Shown piece after piece: positions 16,101 to 23,511 of a stretch of DNA of 35,475 nucleotides. The first letter of the stretch is position 1, and the number at the start of each line of letters is the position of its first letter. The stretch comes from an uncultured Caldilineales bacterium. GTDB taxonomy: Bacteria; Chloroflexota; Anaerolineae; JAAEKA01. The stretch spans positions 1 to 35,475 of the forward strand of contig CALESQ010000093.1 of assembly GCA_937907455.1 (NCBI GenBank). The letters run 5' to 3'. Both the position numbers and the translations under genes were made by a program. The notes below the pieces were generated by a model. It saw only the letters and a program-made list of their open reading frames with translations. It made no database searches and was not told the DNA's origin.

Positions 16101-18910
16101 TTCAATGCAACTTCCCTGTTCTGGCTACGGCGCACGGCCTTGCTCCACAATTCAGCAACGGTGCTGCGCAGTTCCTGGGCTTGTGTACTGGTATCATCAT
16201 GCGGAATCAAGTTCCACGCCATGCGCAGTGCCTGCATGGCCTCAGTTTCTCTTGTGGAATCCAGCAACGCCGAGTCTGTCAACACCCCCTGGGCACGGCT
16301 AAGGCTTTGTTTAGCCTTTTCACGCTGTTCCGCTTGACTTTGGCTGGCCGTAAACACGGCAATAAACAACGACTTTACAGAGTCCAACAAATTCCAATCA
16401 AGCGATATACCTTCAATGCGCTGGATTTTATCTTTGGCTGCACCGGGGCTGTCAGCCGCGGCGCGCAAAGCATCGAGCACATCCTTCAACGATGAGGGTA
16501 TATCCGGGCTTTTCTGTACAGGCTGCAACACAGCATAAAGATCAGCCAAGATCTTTTCCTGTGCTGTGGCAATTTGACGCGATTTCAAAGCATCCAGTTG
16601 GTTCTGCAGGGTTTGCATCAACTGCAAGGCGGTGGCAGCGCGGTTTCCCTGTTGTTTTAGGCGCTTTTGCTGGCCCTCATCAAGAAAACTGTCCAGCTTC
16701 TGTTTACTGCGTTCGATCTCATCGCGAGCGGAAGCAAACTTTAACTCTTGCCAAAGGCGATCGCTGCGCTGAAGCCCCTTGCCAAGCTCTTCGCTCACAG
16801 CTTGGTCAACAGCTTGGCTGATCTCCTCAACCATCTGGCTGTAGACAGCAGAAAACTCAAAGCGGGTTTGTTTCAGCGCCTCTTCATCAATTCCTTCCAG
16901 CTTCAGCTTTGACTGCACTTCGGCAAAGGAGGCCAGATGGAAACTCTTGATCCAACGCTGGTCTTCACGCGCTTCCAGCAAGCGCCCGGCGTGAAGAGCA
17001 TTGCGGCTGCGTTCCATCGTATCGCGCAGACGTTTTTGTACGGCTGCACCCCAGGTTGCCAGCTCCAGGCCCTGGGTAGTCTGTTCATCCTCCGCAACCA
17101 GGTCGGCTGCGCTGCGCAACAAAGACAAGGCTTCACTGTATTTGGCTTGTTGCAGCTCGTTAAGCCCTTGCTGACGCAGTTTGGCAAAGTTCGCCTTGCG
17201 TTGCACGTTTTCCCAAAGCTCCAGGGCATATTTGTTTTGTGGGTCCACAGCCAGCAAGTCAGCCAGCAAAGTTTCTGCCTCGGTAAAGCGTTGATCTTCC
17301 CAGGCTTGTCGGGCTTCACCAAGTTGAGGTAAATGTTCGGTGCGTGCGATCAACTCACGTTGCAAACTTTGCAAGGCGTCGCCAAATAAAACTTCGGTGG
17401 GCGCCAGGCTGGCGGCCTGTTTCAATACCTGCTCAGCCTGTTGCAATAATTCAATTTTGGCTGTTTCTTTTTCTCGCCACAGGCTGGGCGTCAGCGCAAA
17501 ATCGCCGCCTTTGGCTTGGGCCTGTTTGCGCAATTGCCCGGCGTTACCCGCGAGTACGCCGGCTCGCGCCTGATTGTGCAATGTAACAAAGGCGGGCAAT
17601 TCGCTCCAGGCAGATTGACGACGCGCTAGCTGTTCAAATTCCTGGTCTGCCTCGCGCCAATTGAACTCAGCCAACCGCTGTACCCCTGCTTCCGCCAATC
17701 GCCATTCGTCGCTACCGCGTGGATCGGGCTTGCCGGAGCTACGCAACTCTGCGCCTAGTTGACCCAACATGCCCAAAAAACGCACCCGATGGGCCAAATC
17801 GCTGCGCTTATCAAGGTAACTCAACTCGCGCTCGGCTTCCTTCACCGCCTGAGGATACTGGCCGGTGGAAAGGCTGATCTCGATCATGCGCAAGGAACGA
17901 CGCGTCTCCTTTTCCATCTCATTGCGCGCCTGATCCTGAAAGTTGCGGAAGGTACGTTCATCTTCTGCACTGAGCGAGCTGCGCAGAGCAGTATCGGCAG
18001 CCGCCAGTACGCGGTCGGGCCGTCTTTGCCCGAGCGCAGTAAAGGCCAACTCGCGCAGCTTGGCAGCAGAATGCTGCATGTCCAATGCACCCACCAGCCA
18101 GTGCAGATCGTCAGCCAACTCCGCAGCCGCCAGGTAGCGTTTGCTCTCATCGCGGTGTAACAGCCGACTCAACAGCCCTTTGCTGACCTGGCTTAGCTCA
18201 TTCCAACCGGCTACTCCCGCACCCAGATTATGAGCGGGACGGCCGTCTTCTATTTCCGGCTCAATACCCAACAGCAACAAAAACAGATGTCCACCAAAAT
18301 AAAACAGATCCTGTGTAAACGATCGGGAATCGCCGCTGATGTTCCAGTCAATAATGCGTACAGACGGAACAGTGCCATCAGCAGACCAATCTACCCGAAT
18401 TCGATCCACCTTGCTGGGTGGCTTGAAGTCTTCAAAGGCAATTCCCAAACTATGGGCCAGCTGTAAGGCATCGGCCACACGCTGCATTACCAACAGCACA
18501 CGCCGCTCATCCTGCAGGTTCTTGACCGGTTGAATGGCTACTTCCGGCGGCGCCACCTCCTGCACGGCGTAAGGACGACCAGAATCGTCCATGCCACCAG
18601 CAATCTGAGCCACAATCAGCCGCTGCGCAGCGCTCTCCATTGCCCGCTGCAAGCGCTGTACAGGATGATTGAGCTGAGTAAAGCCGGGCATTTCTGCTTC
18701 ATTCAGTTTAGCCAGTACCACGGCTTCCTGTTTCAGCCCGGCAGCCTCGGCACCGTCCGGACTGCGATCGGGATGCAATAGCTTCAGAACCAAACGCAGG
18801 CCGAGCGCGTCCACCAGATAGGCATCGGCAACGTGCCCGGCGCCCAGCGATCGTACCACAGTGTATTCAATACCATCCAGTATCAGCGTTTGGCCAGACC
18901 CAAGACTCAT
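13109..18910 (-). CDS. Divergent Ser/Thr kinase-like giant transmembrane protein (1933 aa)
   Basis: Residues ~12-275 form a protein-kinase fold: a glycine loop (LGAGHVADAY, 22-31), a likely ATP-binding Lys43, Glu62 as helix-C glutamate, a catalytic loop changed from HRD to FED (Asp161, Lys163 kept; the usual Asn position reads Ser) and a DFG changed to DWN (188-190). It may be a weak kinase or a pseudokinase. About 1250 residues of TPR-like and coiled-coil helices follow. Basic residues then precede a membrane helix near 1547-1568. Outside come a Thr/Pro linker (~1598-1645), a beta domain, a second ATP-A linker (~1781-1812) and a C-terminal Ig/FnIII-like domain (LLSPEDG to YRWDVIV). The kinase is therefore cytoplasmic and the beta domains extracytoplasmic, an architecture analogous to PASTA kinases but far larger. 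The start overlaps the propeller stop as ATGA. Confidence 0.93.
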   Translation of the reverse strand: MSLGSGQTLILDGIEYTVVRSLGAGHVADAYLVDALGLRLVLKLLHPDRSPDGAEAAGLKQEAVVLAKLNEAEMPGFTQLNHPVQRLQRAMESAAQRLIVAQIAGGMDDSGRPYAVQEVAPPEVAIQPVKNLQDERRVLLVMQRVADALQLAHSLGIAFEDFKPPSKVDRIRVDWSADGTVPSVRIIDWNISGDSRSFTQDLFYFGGHLFLLLLGIEPEIEDGRPAHNLGAGVAGWNELSQVSKGLLSRLLHRDESKRYLAAAELADDLHWLVGALDMQHSAAKLRELAFTALGQRRPDRVLAAADTALRSSLSAEDERTFRNFQDQARNEMEKETRRSLRMIEISLSTGQYPQAVKEAERELSYLDKRSDLAHRVRFLGMLGQLGAELRSSGKPDPRGSDEWRLAEAGVQRLAEFNWREADQEFEQLARRQSAWSELPAFVTLHNQARAGVLAGNAGQLRKQAQAKGGDFALTPSLWREKETAKIELLQQAEQVLKQAASLAPTEVLFGDALQSLQRELIARTEHLPQLGEARQAWEDQRFTEAETLLADLLAVDPQNKYALELWENVQRKANFAKLRQQGLNELQQAKYSEALSLLRSAADLVAEDEQTTQGLELATWGAAVQKRLRDTMERSRNALHAGRLLEAREDQRWIKSFHLASFAEVQSKLKLEGIDEEALKQTRFEFSAVYSQMVEEISQAVDQAVSEELGKGLQRSDRLWQELKFASARDEIERSKQKLDSFLDEGQQKRLKQQGNRAATALQLMQTLQNQLDALKSRQIATAQEKILADLYAVLQPVQKSPDIPSSLKDVLDALRAAADSPGAAKDKIQRIEGISLDWNLLDSVKSLFIAVFTASQSQAEQREKAKQSLSRAQGVLTDSALLDSTRETEAMQALRMAWNLIPHDDTSTQAQELRSTVAELWSKAVRRSQNREVALKLAQEGETLFKSYSLKQTLRSERQTLEIAARLGRENQALTQATTDREQWDTLPALAERVTETLRELATAANTHSWPEMRAVAQTSDEQVVTVLRSVLNELLNVVKQPAVARQNYEQRAWAATLGKEVLISRGGNKIPFNYSQAFAEAEQSSQTVLTVYQKLTELQRAMSENGALGNDGVRHKISELHRLKSSAIEWPADLQASLDALDLAQAGAVGARRTVASDSSYPYITVVEALLSWLAQSAPEQADKISLGLVAQAHEKVQKSVIDRAGTLAEALQVETGAWFLRAEPSADGLLALFWQARWMLTALVATPPLSRWNRAKDDLEAALEAASSGLLKPLRANKRVHNYLAEAFAGESEALRYLERLTSALKAWRTAVETPPSDLPKQMGSDGFQARLTDAHELMRQQRDAYALSKSAEETPLAERLEQKRALAAFFQANDQDEPLAWLSTAVEETTQTRARLTLATDNQDDILLGEALALGLNANARLMEIPETVRPLTEAPLWEQEQRSLWQDLRQALQRSADSAILAHHIAPTALSNWMRHVAPQPAAKPEAESALLAALRAAGDDKAPTRQIVAGWQDVAALAVPGGELAQAAQRQEARSRRSRRTRLALTAAAAVLLLLAGGTLAARSYVLSQCRVVDSPGCAALPQSVVSWLVAPTATPTLTPTATLTSTATPSPSPTGTATHTATFTPTPTPVPPTATPVIAGALPCTLSLTGLDSDTVQGFTPPVVEPGQLTTTVTWGKITLFGGTCTEEDLGAIEARSYRLVLREDTSSSLVLPEEMDFRITGDDSSSLTINGELPLTVFASSGQAQFDVQYKTDDQDTPWQPVQRLTLALSWNIATATPTAAATATPAATPAATPAATPTATPTVPAVTLLSPEDGFQTSDKTVTFQWQASGPLPEGTCFEIIAWQEGASPQALTDAANTCPDKLGAWSADTPYNYTIDITRLASGELYRWDVIVAELNPYKRLTQSGSGRKITYSGGGGSSGTLP
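13479..13538 (-). repeat. Five tandem copies of a 12-base unit
   Basis: Consecutive 12-base units of the form GTCGGCGTGGCA or GCAGGCGTGGCC occur five times in register. On the coding (minus) strand each encodes a four-residue Ala/Thr/Pro step of the second extracytoplasmic linker of the kinase-like protein. The units are nearly identical, so the array is probably recent and length-variable. Confidence 0.85.
13976..14119 (-). repeat. Thr/Pro linker-coding repeat after the membrane helix
   Basis: Degenerate repeats encode the first Thr/Pro/Ser linker of the kinase-like protein, just outside the membrane. It is low complexity but stays in frame and is part of the gene. Confidence 0.75.
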
Positions 18911-19932
18911 AAGACAATATCCTCTTGCGGGGGTGCATATTCCAGATAAGCAATGCTGCCATCTTGTAGTCCAGCAGCGATATAACGTCCGCTGCTGATT
19001 GCCAGCGTGAATACGGCAGCATGCAAGGTAGTATTGCTGGCAAGCAAGGCTCCGCTGTTGCCATCCAGGATATAGACAGTCCCGGTGTTACTGCCGGCCG
19101 CCACGAGGCTGGCCTGCTGATCTACCGCCAGTGCAGTGAACCGTTCCCACGACTCGCTTTCAAACATCCAGGCAGACGACTGTAAGGCATCGCCGTATCC
19201 AACTACCGCAGAACCCTCACCATCACTCAGAATCGCAGCAACAGCAAGGGGCGAAGGAAGAATAGCCAGTGCAACCACACGCTGAGCCAAACGGGCACCC
19301 TGCTGCACGGCCCCGGTGTGAGCGTCAAGCCGGGCCAAAACAGGTTTAGCGGCGCTGGAACATCCTGCGAACAAGATATCTCCCTGTGGATGCAGAGCTA
19401 CCGCCCAGGTTTGGCCATCGGTTGGATTGCGATCATAGGGATGACGGCGCCATTGTAGCCGACCATTGGCGTCCATCACCGTTAAAGCGGGACCATAGTG
19501 ACCTACCGCGATCAAACGGGCCTCATCCGCTACGCTTACGCTGTAGATATCGCTTGGCTCATTGCACAATTCTTGATCATGCCAGGTCAATTGAGGTTTT
19601 CCATCCTCATAGCTGATATCGAAGCGATAGAGCTGGCCGGAGCGTTGCGTTGCAACGCCCCAGTTGCCAGCCAAAGCGACCAGGTTGAAGGGTAATCCAG
19701 CGTAGGTAAAGCGCAGGTTACCGCGCGGGTCTATCACACGAAAGTCATGTTCAGAAGCAACAAAAAGATGACGACCATCGCCCGACAGAGCCACAGCATG
19801 CACAGGGGCATCGCTCCGCATTGCTTCTGCCGCCTCACGCAGCTTAATACCTGCGCTTGAAGCGGAAAGGTTGGCAACGGAGTTAGTGCTGACGCGTATC
19901 CATTGGGCAATGGTCAACAGCGCTTCGTTCAT
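18907..19932 (-). CDS. WD40/PQQ-like beta-propeller protein
   Basis: A 341-residue cytoplasmic protein with no signal peptide. After a ~40-residue helical N-terminus come repeated beta-blade patterns of the WD40/quinoprotein-like type, such as VHAVALSGDGRHLFVASEHD, TWAVALHPQGDILFAGCSS, FTALAVDQQASLVAAGSNTG and VFTLAISSGRYIAAGLQDG. I count about six or seven blades. Such propellers usually bind partner proteins. The ATG at 19932 shares one base with the stop of the tubulin-like gene (TGATG), and its own stop overlaps the kinase-like start (ATGA), so the three products are translationally linked and may assemble together. A propeller between a tubulin-like protein and a kinase-like protein suggests an adaptor; this is inference. 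Confidence 0.93.
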   Translation of the reverse strand: MNEALLTIAQWIRVSTNSVANLSASSAGIKLREAAEAMRSDAPVHAVALSGDGRHLFVASEHDFRVIDPRGNLRFTYAGLPFNLVALAGNWGVATQRSGQLYRFDISYEDGKPQLTWHDQELCNEPSDIYSVSVADEARLIAVGHYGPALTVMDANGRLQWRRHPYDRNPTDGQTWAVALHPQGDILFAGCSSAAKPVLARLDAHTGAVQQGARLAQRVVALAILPSPLAVAAILSDGEGSAVVGYGDALQSSAWMFESESWERFTALAVDQQASLVAAGSNTGTVYILDGNSGALLASNTTLHAAVFTLAISSGRYIAAGLQDGSIAYLEYAPPQEDIVL

Positions 19933-22900
19933 CAGGCGTTTGGTCCCGCCTGACGCTTCAGGCGATCAATTTCTTCGCGCAGGATCAGGTGCATCACTGT
20001 ACCCATATCTTTGATACGCGCATCAGGACTGGCCTTGAATTGTTTAACCTGACCATTCAAGAAATCTTGCAGGTGCTTGAGACGACGAACGGCATTGCCT
20101 GCCCGTTGTGCATTGGCATCCTGTATTTCACTGGAAGCAGGCCCTAATCCCAAAGCGGCCTGATTCACAGCCTCGTTAACATCTTTCAAAGCCAGCATAA
20201 AGGGGTTTTCAATGCCCTGCAGGGGCACTCCGCGCCGTATCAATACACCTTTAACCTGCTCCACCAAGCCGATATCAAAGCCGGGAGGCTGAGTGATTTT
20301 CAGCATATAGTTTTGCACGGCATTGAGATAAAGGCGAGCACTTTGCGATTCAGCCGGCAGGTTGGAAAACCCTGTTTCCAAGGCCCGCACCACGCTGCTT
20401 TGGCTCAGAGGCAAGCGCTGGTCTGAGTTCAGATGCAGCCACAGCTCGGTGCTTTCCTGGCCGGTATCGGGATCGTAGAACGAATCTTCTTGTACCAGAC
20501 CATAGGCGCAAGCGAGGATGAAGGCACGCAATTTTGCAATGTCGCTCAAGGCCACCACCAGTTCCGACGACAAGGCGCGCTGGACATTACCCGTTTCGCC
20601 CAAAGTAGGAATGGATTGTTCGAACTTGGTGGCGTTTTGCTCTTCAGGAAACAGGTGAACGCCTTCCCGTCCCTGGTTGAGCTTGGCGCGATATTCCGGC
20701 TCGCATTGCTTGAAGGGTTCCACCGCGGCCAACTTAACTCCGCGCGAGACCTCAACCACGGTACAGGCAATAACGCTTTCAGCTTTTGTGTCTACATTAA
20801 AGCCTTGATCGCGCAAGGTTGCCCGCGCCTTTTCCAGAAACTGGCGCGCAGCTTCTTCTTTGACGACGTCTGTATTAAAAGATACATAGCGCTCGCGGAA
20901 CATCGGCGAATCGTTTTCACTGGGGTTAAAACGCAGGAAGGGTTCTTCCACCATCAAGCAACGGTTGGTAAACGATGCGTGGCTGCTGTTAAAAGAAGCG
21001 TTGAGACGCTCTGCGATCGTTACGTTTTTGCGTACGTTCTGGAATTGCTCGCGTGTACCCTTGAACCAGGTATCCGCAATCTCCTCGGCTCCTTTGGCTT
21101 GATCGCCCCAGCTAGTAACTAGCTTAAAGTCGAGAGGAACTCTATCAGTGAGGCGCTTCCATTCCAAGCCCTTTTGATCACCTACCTGGCCGATGATACG
21201 CAGGGAAACTGCCGGACCATGATCGGCATGGCGATAGAGTTCTTTTTCAAACTCTGCATCGGTCAAATAATGGCGCACTTTGATGGTACGCTTGTCGTTG
21301 CGTCGGGATTCGTGTTGACGGTTGCGTTCCAGAATGATTTTGTCTACATCCTGCAATGTCAATGACCAGCTTTCCATCTCGGACTGGGCTGCATCGAGCA
21401 CACTCACCTGGCCACTCCGATCCTTTTCGGCTGCCCCCAACGAATCCAGCACATTCAACACTGTTTGGTACACTCTTTGGTGCAGCGACAAGTACATCAA
21501 CTCCAAAAAATTGCCCTTGAAAGATTCTTGCGCTTGACGCGGCTCAGTAACCAGAGGTGGCAGGTAGCGCTTGTAACGAGTTTCATTCATCCAGGTGATC
21601 GAATTGCGCAGTTCTTCCCGTACCTGACGTAAGCGCGTGTCTACATCTTGCTTGCTCCACTGATCTTCCAGTAGTTTTTTGAAACGAACCAGATAACTCT
21701 TCAACGTATCTACCACCAGTTGAGCATGAGGAAGACGTGCAGTCAGCAACATTTTGCGCTCGTCGCGACGATTGAGTACATCTAGCAAGTAGGCATCTAG
21801 TACTTCCGCCACACGCAAGCGCAGGCTGTCACGATATTGACTCAGCACCGAATCCCAGTCACCACCAAAACGAGCGTCGGGGTTGTCAGGATCAATCTGA
21901 GGACCAAGATAGTCATCTAGAAACTGCTCAGTGAAGTTGCGCAAACGAGTGGCGCCTTCGTCGAAGCTTTCCTTTCTGTAGTCCCCTTCACGGCTTAAAA
22001 CCAAATTACTGCTTAGATAGTCGAGTGACTGCTGCAAAAACTGATAATGTTCAGCAAAAGTGCTGTCAGAGATGCTCAACATGCCAAAAAGACCCTGCCA
22101 ACTCATATCAGGGGTTTCCGGATCAATACGCCGTGTGGCAACGATAGATTTCTGCAGGATATTGGGATTATTCTGATTAGCCACCGTGCTGCCGCTGAAG
22201 CGCTGCTCCACCTCGCCGATCACTTCCTGACCCATGGTTTGCTGACGGGTTTTGTCCGCTATAGGTAAAAACTCGCGCGTAAGCAATTCACGAATAAAGC
22301 GATAGGAAAAACTATCAATCACATCATTGACCGGGAAGATGTAATTCATGACGTTGAAACTGCTATACATGCGCCCTAACGCCTTGTCGTAATGCAGACC
22401 GGCATTGGAACGCAAAGTCGCCAACGCATCGCCCAGGCTATTATCCACATGCGCCATAACAAAATCGGCAATAACAGGAAATACCCCGCGCATGGGATCG
22501 CCACTCAAGTCAAAGTCTTGACTTGAGCTACGGCTGGCCGTATCCACCAGATAGAGATGATCTACGGGTTGGTTGGTGCTCCAGGTAATAGATTGGTGTC
22601 CATCCGCGTAACGCACCATGTAGGGCAGGAAATTCGTATGAACGCGGGTAAAACGATCTAACTCGCGCAGGCCAGCATAAGAGTTCGGCTTAAGGTTGGT
22701 TGGATCATCCATGAAGCGCGTGTAAGTGGCGAAGGCATCTGGCAAAACAATCACTGCCGACACGGACACTGATTGCCAGTTCTGGTTGGTGTTGACGGCA
22801 TGACGTACCAGATTGGCCACATCAATCAACATACCGGAGCCGGTTCCGCCCGCTACTGAGCTGATGATAAAGATCAGGCGTTTGCCTTTTTCAATATCCT

Positions 22901-23393
22901 CAGCCTTTTGCACCTCGGCCTGATCTTCGTTGGGATCGCCATACATCCGGCCAATTGCTTCGATAATAGACTGGTATACTGGGTTGGTGTAGCGCAGAAA
23001 CAGCGCGGTGCGACCAATGGGCCGTCGCTGTTGCGCGCCGCCGCGGATATCACGCTCGGCTGGGCTGAGCATCTTGTCCAGTTTTTCATGTTCCAGCCAG
23101 TTCATATAGGAGGCCGTTTTAGCACTACGAATGTCAGCAAACACGGTATTCATCGTGACGCCGCCCGGGCTCACCACATGCTGAAACTCCGGCAACCGGC
23201 CGCGATCATCAAAAGCCGGCGCGAGCCGGGCACCCGCGAACTGGTCTACATCGCGGAGGCTGTCAGTATCCAGCGAAAGGAGGACCACATTGTCAGGCAC
23301 TATTCCATAGGTTTCCAACAAACGTTCCTTGAGAATGGTAAGAGAAGCCTTACCGGAACCACCGACGCCAATAGCTAAGACGCGTTTAGCCAT
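19932..23393 (-). CDS. Tubulin/FtsZ-superfamily GTPase-like protein (Tubulin_2 type)
   Basis: A 1153-residue protein with tubulin/FtsZ-superfamily nucleotide-binding features in the right order: a T1-like glycine loop (GVGGSG, 9-14), an acidic LDTD after the next strand (41-44), a RRPIGR stretch (~123-128) near the third loop, and the hallmark GGTGSG (182-187) in SSVAGGTGSGMLIDVA. This matches the large bacterial Tubulin_2-type proteins, not the ~380-residue FtsZ. The other ~800 residues are mostly helical with some beta stretches and no membrane helix. It should bind GTP; whether it polymerises cannot be seen, and I could not place a clear T7 catalytic loop. The ATG at 23393 has a perfect AGGAGGT 9 bases upstream, and the gene heads the translationally coupled train. 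Confidence 0.92.
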   Translation of the reverse strand: MAKRVLAIGVGGSGKASLTILKERLLETYGIVPDNVVLLSLDTDSLRDVDQFAGARLAPAFDDRGRLPEFQHVVSPGGVTMNTVFADIRSAKTASYMNWLEHEKLDKMLSPAERDIRGGAQQRRPIGRTALFLRYTNPVYQSIIEAIGRMYGDPNEDQAEVQKAEDIEKGKRLIFIISSVAGGTGSGMLIDVANLVRHAVNTNQNWQSVSVSAVIVLPDAFATYTRFMDDPTNLKPNSYAGLRELDRFTRVHTNFLPYMVRYADGHQSITWSTNQPVDHLYLVDTASRSSSQDFDLSGDPMRGVFPVIADFVMAHVDNSLGDALATLRSNAGLHYDKALGRMYSSFNVMNYIFPVNDVIDSFSYRFIRELLTREFLPIADKTRQQTMGQEVIGEVEQRFSGSTVANQNNPNILQKSIVATRRIDPETPDMSWQGLFGMLSISDSTFAEHYQFLQQSLDYLSSNLVLSREGDYRKESFDEGATRLRNFTEQFLDDYLGPQIDPDNPDARFGGDWDSVLSQYRDSLRLRVAEVLDAYLLDVLNRRDERKMLLTARLPHAQLVVDTLKSYLVRFKKLLEDQWSKQDVDTRLRQVREELRNSITWMNETRYKRYLPPLVTEPRQAQESFKGNFLELMYLSLHQRVYQTVLNVLDSLGAAEKDRSGQVSVLDAAQSEMESWSLTLQDVDKIILERNRQHESRRNDKRTIKVRHYLTDAEFEKELYRHADHGPAVSLRIIGQVGDQKGLEWKRLTDRVPLDFKLVTSWGDQAKGAEEIADTWFKGTREQFQNVRKNVTIAERLNASFNSSHASFTNRCLMVEEPFLRFNPSENDSPMFRERYVSFNTDVVKEEAARQFLEKARATLRDQGFNVDTKAESVIACTVVEVSRGVKLAAVEPFKQCEPEYRAKLNQGREGVHLFPEEQNATKFEQSIPTLGETGNVQRALSSELVVALSDIAKLRAFILACAYGLVQEDSFYDPDTGQESTELWLHLNSDQRLPLSQSSVVRALETGFSNLPAESQSARLYLNAVQNYMLKITQPPGFDIGLVEQVKGVLIRRGVPLQGIENPFMLALKDVNEAVNQAALGLGPASSEIQDANAQRAGNAVRRLKHLQDFLNGQVKQFKASPDARIKDMGTVMHLILREEIDRLKRQAGPNA

Positions 23394-23402
23394 AATTGAT
23401 CA

Positions 23403-23409
23403 ACCTCCT
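23403..23409 (-). promoter_or_regulatory. Perfect Shine-Dalgarno of the tubulin-like gene
   Basis: The minus strand reads AGGAGGT 9 bases before the ATG at 23393. The 118-base gap upstream (23394-23511) could hold a promoter, but no confident -35/-10 pair or terminator hairpin is visible in it. Confidence 0.85.
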
Positions 23410-23511
23410 GCGTGATGCAGCGAAAGAAACTCGCACAAGTTGCTATGGGTATTCCGACAAAATAGCCAAAAGCCCAAGCTTTCAATAAATTATCAGACCG
23501 AGTTGTTGCTG

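Noticed and set aside
20433..21122. 229-codon plus-strand frame
   Set aside because: Antisense to the tubulin-like gene; no recognisable motif or ribosome binding site.
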